Assembly: GCF_023634805.2 (NCBI RefSeq)
Contig: NZ_CP106881.1
Span: forward strand, 2,400,001-2,464,000
Length of the DNA: 64,000 nucleotides
Source of the DNA: Comamonas endophytica
GTDB taxonomy: Bacteria > Pseudomonadota > Gammaproteobacteria > Burkholderiales > Burkholderiaceae_C
Reading direction: 5' to 3'
Part shown: positions 50,773 to 59,227 of the stretch, one piece after another
How positions within the stretch are numbered: position 1 is the first letter of the stretch
Layout of the letters: each line of letters opens with the position of its first letter
Program-made: the position numbers and the translations under genes
Notes under the pieces: generated by a model
Databases searched by the model: none
The model's input: only the letters and a program-made list of their open reading frames with translations
What the model was told of the DNA's origin: nothing

Positions 50773-50909
50773 TGCATTTCCTTGAAGTGGAGGAGATGTC
50801 ACGCACGAGGTTGTCTTGCGTTTTGGTGAGCGACCCGTCCACTACCCGGTAGCTGCGCGATCGGATGCGGCATGTAACAAAGAAATACATTTTCCTGTCC
50901 GGCATCAAC

Positions 50910-51032
50910 TCATGCGCTGGCAGCGCCCCGGGCTGCAAGCAGCGTTGCCAGCGCGATGGCCAGCAGCCCGGCCGCCAACGCCCTTGCGGCAGCCGCCGGG
51001 AGCAAGAAATGCCCATTGCCGAACTGTTTCAA
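50910..51032 (-). CDS. Possible small hydrophobic protein overlapping the M16 stop
   Basis: A 40-residue frame starting with TTG reads MKQFGNGHFLLPAAAARALA, then AGLLAIALATLLAARGAASA. The TTG overlaps the stop of the M16 peptidase gene (TTGA), a coupling arrangement. It contains one possible membrane helix. No ribosome binding site or homology is visible, and a high-GC genome yields such Ala/Leu frames by chance, so this is only a candidate. Confidence 0.25.
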   Translation of the reverse strand: MKQFGNGHFLLPAAAARALAAGLLAIALATLLAARGAASA

Positions 51033-52411
51033 TGACCCTGATGGACGCTGGCCGACAGCGCCGCTGCCAACTGCCGCGCAGACTTCCCGCTCGCGCCCTT
51101 GCCGGTGATCGACAGGGCCGGTGGATGGGAGAGCATCCGCACGAACACTTCCCGCACTTCCTGCGCGCCGATGCTGTCGATCAGCGCGACGGTCTCGGAC
51201 AACGGCGTCACGGCTCCATGGGCAAAGACTTCCTCCACGGCCCTCTCCATCGTCGCGAATGGCCGTTCAGCCGAGCGCACGCGCGAGACGGTCAGCTGGT
51301 TCTTGGCGCGCTCCAGATGGATCGGGTCGATGGCTGCCGCCTGGGCGCGCAGCAGTTCGCCCGTGGCCTTCACCAGCGCATCGACCTTGTCGGGCGTCGT
51401 CACCGCATGGACCACGAAGTTGAGCCAGGCGTCGCCACTGTCGATGGTGGCATCGGCCGTGTAGGCCAGGCCGAGCCGCTCCCGCACCGTATCGACCAGC
51501 GGCGACGACATTCCGCCACCGAACAGGTTGGCGGCGATCGACCCTGCCAGGCGCCAACGCTGCGGCGGTGCGTCATCCGCTCCGGCAAGCGGCAGCGGGT
51601 AGGCGATGTTCAGGAAGACCTGCGACACCTGCGTGAATCGGCGGGCCACGGCCTGGCCTGCGTACCCGGCGGGCACGGGTGGCTGCGCCCTGGAAGTAGC
51701 GGCCGACGCAGGCATCCCGGTGAAGAGTTCACCGGCGAGCTCCATCCAGGCGTCGACGTCGAAGTTGCCAGCCGCGGCCACGATGGTCTTGTCGGCCACG
51801 TAATGCTGCCGCACATGGGCCACCAGATCGTCGCGGCTGAAGCCCTCGATGTTCCTGATGGTGCCGATCACGGGCATGCCCATGGGGTCGCTCCCCCAGA
51901 TGGCTCGGTCCAGCAGCTCGTTGGCGCTGTCTTCCGGATCCTCGTCGTACTCGATGGCTTCCTGGCGAATCACCTCCAGCTCGCGCTGCAGCTCGGTCTC
52001 GGGGAAGGTGCTGTTGAGCACGATATCGGCCGTCATGCGCAGCAACTGCCGGGCATGCTGTCCCAGGCCGGTCATGAAATAGCCCGTGCTGTCCTTGCCG
52101 GTGTAGGCATTGACATCCGCCCCCAGCCGCTCCGCATCGAGGTTGATCGTCTGGACGGATCGGGTCGTGGTTCCCTTGAACGCCATGTGCTCCAGGACAT
52201 GGCTGATGCCGTTGGAGGCGGGTGTCTCGTCGCGCGAGCCCACGCGCAGGAACACCCCGACGCTGGCGCTTTGCACATGCGGCATCGGCAGGGCCAGCAG
52301 CCGCACGCCGTTCGGGAGCGTGCGAAGCTGCAGGGAAGCGGGCGCTTCCATCGGCGGCCGGGGAGGATGGGAAGAGGCGGTGTCCAACACAGGGCAGGTC
52401 TTTTGATCCAT
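51029..52411 (-). CDS. M16-family zinc metallopeptidase (processing peptidase-like)
   Basis: 460 aa. The inverted zinc motif HVLEH is at residues 71-75 (GISHVLEHMAFKGT), with the third ligand region ELEVIRQEAIEYDEDPED downstream. The non-catalytic C-terminal M16 domain has GGGMSSPLVDTVRERLGLAYT, a substrate-binding signature. Length and motifs fit bacterial single-chain M16B peptidases (mitochondrial processing peptidase-like). No signal peptide, so cytoplasmic. It is downstream of the tRNA-Met pair. Confidence 0.9.
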   Translation of the reverse strand: MDQKTCPVLDTASSHPPRPPMEAPASLQLRTLPNGVRLLALPMPHVQSASVGVFLRVGSRDETPASNGISHVLEHMAFKGTTTRSVQTINLDAERLGADVNAYTGKDSTGYFMTGLGQHARQLLRMTADIVLNSTFPETELQRELEVIRQEAIEYDEDPEDSANELLDRAIWGSDPMGMPVIGTIRNIEGFSRDDLVAHVRQHYVADKTIVAAAGNFDVDAWMELAGELFTGMPASAATSRAQPPVPAGYAGQAVARRFTQVSQVFLNIAYPLPLAGADDAPPQRWRLAGSIAANLFGGGMSSPLVDTVRERLGLAYTADATIDSGDAWLNFVVHAVTTPDKVDALVKATGELLRAQAAAIDPIHLERAKNQLTVSRVRSAERPFATMERAVEEVFAHGAVTPLSETVALIDSIGAQEVREVFVRMLSHPPALSITGKGASGKSARQLAAALSASVHQGH

Positions 52412-52449
52412 GGGGCATTGTCGCCGTCGCAGTGGCTCGAGAAATGCGA

Positions 52450-52479
52450 AAGCCCCAAGGGCTTGCGCGCTTGGGGCTT
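52450..52479 (-). terminator. Hairpin after the downstream tRNA-Met
   Basis: AAGCCCCAA (52450-52458) pairs with TTGGGGCTT (52471-52479) around a 12-nt loop. On the minus strand it is followed by only a short CTTTC, so it is a weak intrinsic terminator just after the tRNA 3' end. Confidence 0.5.
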
Positions 52480-52484
52480 GAATC

Positions 52485-52561
52485 TGGTGGTCGTAGCGGG
52501 ACTCGAACCTGCGACATCAGCATTATGAATGCTGCGCTCTAACCGACTGAGCTATACGACC
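52485..52561 (-). tRNA. tRNA-Met (anticodon CAT), elongator type
   Basis: A complete cloverleaf on the minus strand, 77 nt with encoded CCA. The acceptor stem is GGTCGTA / TACGACC, the D-arm AGCTCAGTCGGTTAGAGC. The anticodon arm is CAGCA-TTCATAA-TGCTG and the T-arm GCAGGTTCGAGTCCCGC. The anticodon is CAT. The 5' G1-C72 pair argues for an elongator rather than an initiator tRNA. A lysidine-modified tRNA-Ile2 also carries CAT; I judge Met more likely from overall similarity. Confidence 0.93.
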
Positions 52562-52677
52562 GATAACCCGAAATTATATAGGAAGAAATTGCCTTTGCAG
52601 CCAGGTTGGGGATTTTTGCCCGCGAGCCGTAACGCCGAGCCGTAACGGCGCTGAAAGATTGCGCTGCTGCAAAGAAA

Positions 52678-52709
52678 AAACCGCAGTGCTTTTGCAAGCA
52701 CTGCGGTTT
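52678..52709 (-). terminator. Terminator of the upstream tRNA-Met
   Basis: A perfect 14-bp stem: AAACCGCAGTGCTT (52678-52691) and AAGCACTGCGGTTT (52696-52709) with a TTGC loop. On the minus strand it continues into a T-run. It lies seven bases after the CCA end of the upstream tRNA, so that tRNA is a transcription unit of its own. Confidence 0.88.
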
Positions 52710-52715
52710 CCTGTC

Positions 52716-52792
52716 TGGTGGTCGTGGCGGGACTCGAACCTGCGACATCAGCATTATGAATGCTGCGCTCTAACCGACTGAGCTACACGACC
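52716..52792 (-). tRNA. tRNA-Met (anticodon CAT), second copy
   Basis: 77 nt with encoded CCA, on the minus strand. It is identical to the copy at 52485 except at the inner acceptor-stem pair, where GGTCGTG pairs with CACGACC. The compensated change keeps the stem intact. The anticodon loop is TTCATAA. Confidence 0.93.
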
Positions 52793-52866
52793 GAAGACGG
52801 CAATTATATGCAAATAATCGCGGCCCCAAGCGGTTCAAGGAATATTTTTGCAACAAATCTTCTGCT

Positions 52867-53646
52867 TCACTGATGCGTGAAGGTGGCGGGGCGCTTGTTC
52901 ACGAACGCATCCATGCCTTCCTTCTGGTCCTGCGTGGCGAACAGCGCGTGGAACAGCCGGCGCTCGAACATCACGCCGTCGCTGAGGCCGCCCTCGAAGG
53001 CGCGGTTGACCGATTCCTTGGCCGCCATCACCGCGATCTGCGAGAAGCCGCTGATCTGCAGCGCCGCGCCCAGGGCTTCGTCCATCAGCTTGTCGAGCGG
53101 CACGACGCGGCTGACCAGGCCGGCGCGCTCGGCTTCCGTGGCATCCATCATGCGGCCGGTGAGCGCCATGTCCATGGCCTTGGACTTGCCGACGGCGCGC
53201 GGCAGGCGCTGCGTGCCGCCCGCGCCGGGGATCACGCCCAGCTTGATCTCGGGCTGGCCGAACTTCGCGTTGTCGGCGGCAATGATGAAGTCGCACATCA
53301 TCGCCAGCTCGCAGCCCCCGCCCAGCGCGAAGCCCGACACGGCCGCGATCACCGGCTTGCGGATGCTGCGGATGCTTTCCCAGTTGCGCGTGATGTAGTC
53401 GCCCTTGTAGGCATCGACAAAGCTGTATTTGGCCATCGCGCCGATGTCGGCGCCCGCGGCAAAGGCCTTCTCGCTGCCGGTGATGATGGTGCAGCCGATC
53501 TTCTCGTCCGCATCGAAGGCCTGCAGCGCCGCGCCCAGCTCGGTCATGAGCTGGTCGTTCAGGGCATTGAGCTGCTTGGGGCGGTTGAGGGTGATGATGC
53601 CGACCTTTTCGGCTTCGGTGCGGACTTCGAGGGTTTCGTAGGCCAA
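52867..53646 (-). CDS. Enoyl-CoA hydratase
   Basis: 259-aa crotonase-fold hydratase that adds water to 2-enoyl-CoA in beta-oxidation or related acyl-CoA pathways; cytoplasmic. The oxyanion-hole regions are [12 protein letters not shown] and [16 protein letters not shown]. Both catalytic glutamates are present: Glu113 (GGGCELAM) and Glu133 ([20 protein letters not shown]). The start is TTG at 53646, with AGGAGA six bases upstream; no ATG fits. A 12-G tract lies about 58 bp upstream. It stands alone between the tRNA pair and a repeat cluster. Confidence 0.93.
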   Translation of the reverse strand: MAYETLEVRTEAEKVGIITLNRPKQLNALNDQLMTELGAALQAFDADEKIGCTIITGSEKAFAAGADIGAMAKYSFVDAYKGDYITRNWESIRSIRKPVIAAVSGFALGGGCELAMMCDFIIAADNAKFGQPEIKLGVIPGAGGTQRLPRAVGKSKAMDMALTGRMMDATEAERAGLVSRVVPLDKLMDEALGAALQISGFSQIAVMAAKESVNRAFEGGLSDGVMFERRLFHALFATQDQKEGMDAFVNKRPATFTHQ

Positions 53647-53703
53647 GGGGGATCTCCTGATGTCGTTGTAGAGGGCTTTGGCACTATACCCAAGCGGAGT
53701 GTC

Positions 53704-53715
53704 GGGGGGGGGGGG
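53704..53715 (+). repeat. Homopolymeric tract of 12 G upstream of the enoyl-CoA hydratase gene
   Basis: Twelve consecutive G on the plus strand, about 58 bp before the hydratase start codon. The tract could fall in or near its promoter. Such tracts are prone to slippage in replication and in sequencing. Confidence 0.85.
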
Positions 53716-53727
53716 CAGAGGGCGGAC

Positions 53728-53887
53728 CCTTCATCCTTCGAGCCTTCGACAAGCTCAGGATCAGGACGAACGGTTGTCCCCATTCGTGGTGAGCCTGTCG
53801 AACCATGAACGGCCCGCCCTCGTGCCCGGAGCGCAGGACGTTCATCCTTCGACGGGGCCGCCCAGGCAGGCTCAGGACGAGCGGTTA
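53728..53887. repeat. REP-like repeat cluster, copy D
   Basis: Unit 1 has TCGACAAGCTCAGGATCAGG and continues into ACGAACGG. Unit 2 is inverted (CATTCGTGGTGAGCCTGTCG). Unit 3 again has CATCCTTCGAC but carries a 14-nt insert, GGGGCCGCCCAGGC (53854-53867), before AGGCTCAGGACGA. The right edge supplies the TAA stop of the M61 peptidase gene. Confidence 0.75.
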
Positions 53888-55675
53888 ACAGCCTTCATCC
53901 CTCAACCACCGCTTCGCCACCCCCGCATCCACAACCGCCAACCCCACGTTGGAAGCCAACGCCCCCTCAGCCTCCTTGAGCTCCAGCGCCAACCGCAGCA
54001 ACCGCTGATCCCGCGCCACCAGCGCCGTGACCTGGGTAGCCTGCCCCGCATAGAACGCCAGATCCTCCAGCTTCGCAATGCGCCACCCCGCGCCGCTCTC
54101 CAGCTCGATCCCCAGCCATTCGTCGCCGGCCATGAAGCCCGCGCGTTCGGCCAGGCCGCCGCGCAGCACGGCCTTGACCTGCACGCTGTGGTTCTCCTGC
54201 ACGCGCAGGCCCAGGCGCTGCGCGGGCTGGGGCGGCTCGGGCTGCAGGCGCACGCCATGCGCGGCCAGCAGTTCTTCCAATGGCAGCTCTTCGGTACCGT
54301 GCACCCATTTCGAGAGCTCGTCGGCATGGCTGCGGCCTGCCAGCTGCTGCAGCACGGCCAGCACATCGGCCTCGGACATCGGGCCGCCGCTGCAGCGCTG
54401 CCACAGCGCGCGCATCACGGCGTCGAGGGTGCTGGCGCCGGTGCGGCGCAGGCTCAGGTCCAGGCTCAGCGCGACCAGCGCGCCCTTGGTGTAGTAGCTC
54501 ACGGTGGCGTTGGCCGTGTTCTCGTCCTGGCGGTAGTACTTGACCCAGGCATCGAAGCTCGACTGGGCGACGCTCTGCACCAGGCGGCCCGGGGTCTGCA
54601 GCACCTGGTTGACGGTCTTGGCCAGCAGTTTCAGATAGCGCGCCTCGTCGATCAGCCCGGCGCGCAGCAGCAGCAGGTCGTCGTAGTAGCTGGTGAAGCC
54701 CTCGAAGAACCACAGCAGCTCGGTGTAGTTCTCGCGGTCGTAGTCATAGCGCGCGAACGCGTCGGGGCGCAGGCGCTTGACGTTCCAGGTGTGGAAGTAT
54801 TCGTGGCTGATCAGCCCCAGCAGCGTCGTGTAGCCATCGCTGGTCTTGCTCTCGCCCAGGCGCGGCAGGTCGCGGCGGCTGCAGATCAGCGCCGTGGAAT
54901 TGCGGTGCTCGAGGCCGCCGTAGCCATCGTTGACCACATTGAGCATGAAGACGTAGCGGCCATGCGGCGCGCGGCTGCCGTCGTGGGCGTGCCAGAAGCC
55001 GATCGCGGCCTCGCAGATCCGGCGCGAGTCCTCCAGCAGCCGTTCGTGGTCGAAGGATTCCGCGGCCCCGGCCACGACGAACTGGTGGCGCAGGCCGCCG
55101 GCCTCGAATAAGCCGCTCCAGAAACGGCCCATCTCGACCGGGCAATCGACCAGCTCGTCATAGTCCTGCGCGCGGTACAGGCCAAAGCCCTGGGCGTCGG
55201 TGCGCGCAGGTTCGAGCCCGGTGGCAATGCGCCAGTCCGCCGTGGCCGGCGTGGACGCGAGCTCCAGGCTGTGCGGCGCATCTTCCTGGCCGTGCACGCG
55301 CAGGCACAGGCTGGTGCCATTGAAGAAGCCGCGCTGCGCATCGAGCCAGGCGGTGCGCACCGAGTTGTCGTAGGCGCTGACCTGATAGCGCAGTGTCAGC
55401 GGCGCGCCGGCCGCGCAGTCGATCTGCCAGCGCTGCTTGTCGAGCTGGCGCACGGCGAGCTCGGCGCCGCCCTGGCTGGCCTGCAGGCCCTGCAGGTTCC
55501 TGGCGAATTCGCGCACCAGATAGCTGCCGGGAATCCAGACCGGCAGCGAGACCTGCTGCTGCGCGGCGGGCGCCTCGACGCGCAGCTCGATGGCAAACAG
55601 GCGGGCGTGGAGATCATGCGCCGTCACGTGGTAATGCACGTTGGCGCAGGAGGAATCGGACTGGATGGCGGACAT
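53885..55675 (-). CDS. M61-family glycyl aminopeptidase-like metallopeptidase with PDZ domain
   Basis: 596 aa. The N-terminal beta domain includes VSLPVWIPGSYLVREFARN, a family hallmark. The gluzincin motif HEYFH is at residues 291-295 (LISHEYFHTWNVKRLRP), with the downstream Glu in LLWFFEGFTSYYDDLLLLRAG. A PDZ domain follows near the C-terminus (VKAVLRGGLAERAGFMAGDEWLG). It should cleave N-terminal Gly or Ala residues. No signal peptide, so cytoplasmic. It lies 81 bp downstream of dsbC. Confidence 0.9.
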   Translation of the reverse strand: MSAIQSDSSCANVHYHVTAHDLHARLFAIELRVEAPAAQQQVSLPVWIPGSYLVREFARNLQGLQASQGGAELAVRQLDKQRWQIDCAAGAPLTLRYQVSAYDNSVRTAWLDAQRGFFNGTSLCLRVHGQEDAPHSLELASTPATADWRIATGLEPARTDAQGFGLYRAQDYDELVDCPVEMGRFWSGLFEAGGLRHQFVVAGAAESFDHERLLEDSRRICEAAIGFWHAHDGSRAPHGRYVFMLNVVNDGYGGLEHRNSTALICSRRDLPRLGESKTSDGYTTLLGLISHEYFHTWNVKRLRPDAFARYDYDRENYTELLWFFEGFTSYYDDLLLLRAGLIDEARYLKLLAKTVNQVLQTPGRLVQSVAQSSFDAWVKYYRQDENTANATVSYYTKGALVALSLDLSLRRTGASTLDAVMRALWQRCSGGPMSEADVLAVLQQLAGRSHADELSKWVHGTEELPLEELLAAHGVRLQPEPPQPAQRLGLRVQENHSVQVKAVLRGGLAERAGFMAGDEWLGIELESGAGWRIAKLEDLAFYAGQATQVTALVARDQRLLRLALELKEAEGALASNVGLAVVDAGVAKRWLRDEGC

Positions 55676-55734
55676 GGGTTCAGGTTCAAGGCAGGGCCCG
55701 GGACGCGTGCACTGCCCGGGGCCGGAAAAGGAAA

Positions 55735-55752
55735 AGGGCGCATACGCGCCCT
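55735..55752 (-). terminator. dsbC terminator
   Basis: AGGGCGC (55735-55741) and GCGCCCT (55746-55752) form a 7-bp stem with an ATAC loop. On the minus strand it runs into TTTTCCTTTTCC. It lies five bases after the dsbC stop. Confidence 0.7.
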
Positions 55753-55756
55753 GCGA

Positions 55757-56461
55757 TCACTGGGCCGAGAGATGCTTTTCCACCTCCGCGGCGCTGATGG
55801 CGCCGGGCACGCGTGTGTTGTTGGCGAAGATCAGCGTCGGCGTGCCGGTGATCTTGTACTTGCGCCCGAAGGCCAGGTTGCGCTGCAGCGCCGCGGTGTC
55901 GCAGCTCGCCGCTGGCGCGGCCTTCTCGCGCAGCATGTAGTCGTGCCAGGCCTGCACCCGGTCCTTGGCGCACCAGATGTTGCGCGATTTCTCGGCCGAA
56001 TCGGGGCTCAGGATCGGGTAGAGGAACAGGTAGATGGTGACGTTGTCGACCTTCTGCAGGTCGCGCTCGAAGCGTTTGCAGTAGCCGCAGTTCGGGTCCT
56101 CGAACACGGCCATCTTGCGCGCGCCGTTGCCCTTCACGATGGTGAACGCGTCCTTGAGCGGCAGCGCCGAGAAGTCCACCGAGGTCAGCTGGTTGATGCG
56201 GTCCTCGGTCAGGTTGCGCCGCGCCTTGGTGTCGATCAGCTCGCCCTGGATCAGGTAGTTGCCCTTGGCGTCGGTATAGAACAGGTCGGTGCCGATGCGC
56301 ACCTCGTACAGCCCGGCCATCGGCGTGGGCCGCACCTCCTCGATCTTGTCGAGCTGGGGAATGCGCTCGCTCAGCGTCTTGCGCAGGGCGGCGTCCTGGG
56401 CCTGGGCCGTCATGCCGACGCACAGGAGTGCGGAGGCCAGCAGGGGAAGAATCAGTTTCAT
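55757..56461 (-). CDS. dsbC: Thiol:disulfide interchange protein DsbC
   Basis: 234 aa. A signal peptide (LILPLLASALLCVGMTAQA) is followed by an N-terminal dimerisation domain and a thioredoxin fold with the isomerase motif CGYC at residues 125-128 (FEDPNCGYCKRFE), identical to that of E. coli DsbC. A second Cys pair (IWCAKD, SCDTAA) is likely structural. The cis-Pro loop is GTPTLIF. It is a periplasmic disulfide isomerase kept reduced by DsbD. It follows the UbiH-like gene by 35 bp, so both are probably co-transcribed. Confidence 0.94.
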   Translation of the reverse strand: MKLILPLLASALLCVGMTAQAQDAALRKTLSERIPQLDKIEEVRPTPMAGLYEVRIGTDLFYTDAKGNYLIQGELIDTKARRNLTEDRINQLTSVDFSALPLKDAFTIVKGNGARKMAVFEDPNCGYCKRFERDLQKVDNVTIYLFLYPILSPDSAEKSRNIWCAKDRVQAWHDYMLREKAAPAASCDTAALQRNLAFGRKYKITGTPTLIFANNTRVPGAISAAEVEKHLSAQ

Positions 56462-56496
56462 GGCAGGTGTTCCGTAGTCGTTGGGGGCGGATGCCT

Positions 56497-57618
56497 TCAG
56501 GTCCCGATGCCCATGGCCTGGCGCGCCATCCAGGCCTTGATCGGGCCGCTGTGCTCGAAGCCCTTCATGCCCCAGTTGCGCAGCGCCTGCAGCGGCGCCT
56601 CGCGGCGCGTGAAAAGCTGCTGCAGGCCGTCCAGCGCCAGGCCCATGGGCGCCAGCGCCGCCTTGCGCTCGCGCTCGTAGCGGCGCAGCAGCCGCAGGTC
56701 GCCGGTGCTGCGCCAGCCGTCGCGCTGCTGCAGCACGCGCGCCAGGGCCTGCGCATCGGCCAGGCCCAGGTTCAGGCCCTGGCCGGCCAGCGGGTGCACG
56801 TTGTGCGCCGCATCGCCGACCAGCACCCAGCTGCCGGCATTGCCCAGGGACCCGCTCCAGCGCTCGGCCATGGCCTGCTGCAGCGGCCATTCGACGCGCT
56901 CGCTGGCCAGCGTCAGCCGGCCCAGGTTGCCCTGGCTGATGTCTTGCAGCCGCTGGGTGAAGGCTTCGGGGTCGGCATTCATCCAGGTGGATACGTTTTC
57001 CTGCGCGATGGACCACACCACGGCCACGTTCTGGCCCAGCGGGCCGTCCAGCGGCAGCAGCGCCAGGATGCCTTCGGGCGCCAGCCACTGGCGCGCGGTC
57101 TCGCCATGCGGCAGCTCGCAGGCCAGGCGCGTGGCAATCGCATGCTGGGCGTAGGGGGTGACGGCGAACTCCACGCCGAACTCGGCGCGGGTGCGGCTGG
57201 CGCGGCCCTCGCAGATGGCGACGAGCGGCGCGTCGACGGGCGCGTCGACCACCTCGACCTGCGGCTGGTAGCGCACGGCCTCGCGCAGCCGCGTCTCGAG
57301 CGCCGGCACATCGACGATCCAGGCCAGCGCATCGACCTCCTGGGCCTGGGCATCGAAATGCACGCTGCCGTCGAGATCGCCATGCACTTCCATGTGCCGC
57401 ACCGCGGTGGCGTGCTGCGCGTCGGGCCAGCTGCGCAGCGATTCGAGCAGCTGGCGCGAGGCCGCGTTCAGGGCATAGGCCCGCACGTCATGGTGCCCGG
57501 CGGTTGCCACGGGAGTCGCCACCAGCGCGACGCGCAGGCGTTCACGGGCAAGCAGCAGGGCCAGGGTGTGGCCCACGATGCCGGCCCCACGGATACAGAT
57601 ATCAAAGGTTTGCGCCAT
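56497..57618 (-). CDS. FAD-dependent monooxygenase of the UbiH/UbiF family
   Basis: 373 aa from the ATG at 57618. The FAD-binding Rossmann motif is IRGAGIVG (residues 9-16), and the second FAD motif GDAAHNVHPLAGQGLNLGL lies at about residue 268 on, the signature of ubiquinone-ring hydroxylases. It should hydroxylate a polyprenyl-phenol intermediate in ubiquinone synthesis. Which ring position is used cannot be read from sequence. Upstream in-frame sequence is discarded as it lacks coding character. Confidence 0.88.
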   Translation of the reverse strand: MAQTFDICIRGAGIVGHTLALLLARERLRVALVATPVATAGHHDVRAYALNAASRQLLESLRSWPDAQHATAVRHMEVHGDLDGSVHFDAQAQEVDALAWIVDVPALETRLREAVRYQPQVEVVDAPVDAPLVAICEGRASRTRAEFGVEFAVTPYAQHAIATRLACELPHGETARQWLAPEGILALLPLDGPLGQNVAVVWSIAQENVSTWMNADPEAFTQRLQDISQGNLGRLTLASERVEWPLQQAMAERWSGSLGNAGSWVLVGDAAHNVHPLAGQGLNLGLADAQALARVLQQRDGWRSTGDLRLLRRYERERKAALAPMGLALDGLQQLFTRREAPLQALRNWGMKGFEHSGPIKAWMARQAMGIGT

Positions 57619-58144
57619 GCGGGGATTGTAGGAGGCAGCGAATCCCTCGGCCCGCGGCGCACCATGCGCGCGGCAGCAGCGGGAATTCGCCTGTCTGGTG
57701 GTTATAGACCACCTGCGCCGCGGAACGTTCCCGCGATGCGCCATTGCGCTTGTAAGGCAGGGCCTCGAACGGCAGCCGCGGGTTTTTGCTTCGGGCCGCC
57801 GCGCGGCGGTCGCTAGAATGCCTGCTGCAAGGCGGCGGCCCGCGGTCCAGACTGACGGCCAGCGCCCCTTGCTCCGGCCGCCGCAACCCCTGCGGCCGGT
57901 CCTCTCGACGCTGCTGCCGCGTGCGCCGCTGCCATGCCTTCAGGCTTGGTCCAGCCCTGTGTGTGCCGGTGCAGTTCCCTTGCTGGCGGCAATGCGTGCA
58001 AGACGCGCAGCCCCCGCCATCGCCTGAGGCACCTGCCTCTACCAACATTGCTTCCAGACGCTGGCCCGCCCCGGGCTGCGCCAGCTTGCCGCTTTTGCAA
58101 AGAAGCGCTGCTGGAAGCAATCGTCCAAAGGAGAGACTTTGATC
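57619..58144. other. Long divergent intergenic region, ubiquinone hydroxylase / porin
   Basis: 526 bp between divergent genes. It should contain both promoters and a long porin leader. GGTGGT (57697-57702) and ACCACC (57708-57713) form a small inverted repeat in a locally AT-rich spot. TAGAAT at 57814-57819 is a possible -10 for the porin, without a clear -35. Open frames in it look like high-GC chance frames. No known RNA family is recognised. Confidence 0.45.
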
Positions 58145-59128
58145 ATGCGCTGCAATTCCCCCCGGCTCCTGGCCTGTGCAGTTTTGGGCACCCTTGCGGC
58201 ATCGGCGCCGGCCTGGGCGCAATCCTCGTTGTCCATCAACGGCCTGCTCGATGCCGGCATCTACCGCGGTTTCGACGGCGTGAACCAGCTGGGCACCATC
58301 CAGCGCAGCAATGTGGCGATTTCGGGAAGCGAAGACCTGGGCGGCGGCCTCAAGGCCATTTTCCGCCTGAGCACGCGCCTGGAGCTCGATACCGGCGAGA
58401 GCGAAGGCGCGGGCTTCAAGCCCTTCTGGCATGACGAATCCACCGTCGGGCTGCTGGGCAGCTGGGGCACGCTGCGCATGGGCCGGGCCCTGACGCCGAT
58501 GTGGGCGCAGGACTGGAAATTCGATCCCTGGGGCAACTTCAACCGCATTGCCTCGCCCGCCTGGTACCAATGGCATTACCTGTCGCCCAGCGATCCCCTG
58601 GGCAACAACGGCACGGCCGAGTACGGACGCCTGAACAACGGCATCTTCTACGATTCGCCGAAGGTCGCCGGCTTCACGCTGCGCCTGAGCAGCTCGCCCG
58701 AGCGCCAGCGCGCACTGGGCGCCACCGAGCGGCCGTATTCCGCGGCGCTGGAATACGAGCACCAGGCCGTGGCGGCGATGGCCGCCGTCGAGCGCAACAG
58801 CTTTGGCGATCGCGACACCTTCCTGGCCGGCAAGTACAGCTTCGGCAGTGCCGCGCTCATGCTGGCGCACGACCGCAGCCGCAGCGCGGACAGCAGCAAC
58901 AAGTCGCGCGCGACCACGCTGGGTGGCACCTACCGCCTGGGCCAGACCACGCTCAAGGCCGGCTACGGCCACCAGCGCCTGAACCGGGACACCAACCGCT
59001 TCGTCTCGGTGGGCGCGGACTACGCGCTGTCCAAGCGCACGACCCTGTATGCCAGCCTGGGCCACAAGCGCGATGCGAACCTGCCGTCGCGCACCGCGTT
59101 CGGCGTGGGCATGTCGCACAACTTCTGA
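58145..59128 (+). CDS. Outer-membrane porin (Gram-negative porin family)
   Basis: 327 aa. A signal peptide (LLACAVLGTLAASAPAWAQ) is followed by the typical betaproteobacterial porin start SSLSINGLLDAGIYRGFDGVN. The pattern ISGSEDLGGGLKAIFRLS and alternating amphipathic strands continue to the C-terminal MSHNF, whose terminal Phe is the outer-membrane insertion signal. It is expected to form a trimeric diffusion channel. AAAGGAGAG precedes the start; a TTG two codons earlier sits at better spacing and may be the true start, giving 329 aa. Confidence 0.9.
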   Translation: MRCNSPRLLACAVLGTLAASAPAWAQSSLSINGLLDAGIYRGFDGVNQLGTIQRSNVAISGSEDLGGGLKAIFRLSTRLELDTGESEGAGFKPFWHDESTVGLLGSWGTLRMGRALTPMWAQDWKFDPWGNFNRIASPAWYQWHYLSPSDPLGNNGTAEYGRLNNGIFYDSPKVAGFTLRLSSSPERQRALGATERPYSAALEYEHQAVAAMAAVERNSFGDRDTFLAGKYSFGSAALMLAHDRSRSADSSNKSRATTLGGTYRLGQTTLKAGYGHQRLNRDTNRFVSVGADYALSKRTTLYASLGHKRDANLPSRTAFGVGMSHNF

Positions 59129-59227
59129 CGCGACGGGCGCGGCCCTGCCGGCGGCCGTGGCTGGCAGGGATATGCCCCGACCGTTTAAAATGCCGGGTTT
59201 GTCCCCCGATCTCCAGAAAGCCCTGCC

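Noticed and set aside
57619-58144. Riboswitch or structured RNA in the long porin leader
   Set aside because: No conserved riboswitch core could be recognised by eye; a covariance-model search would be needed to say more.
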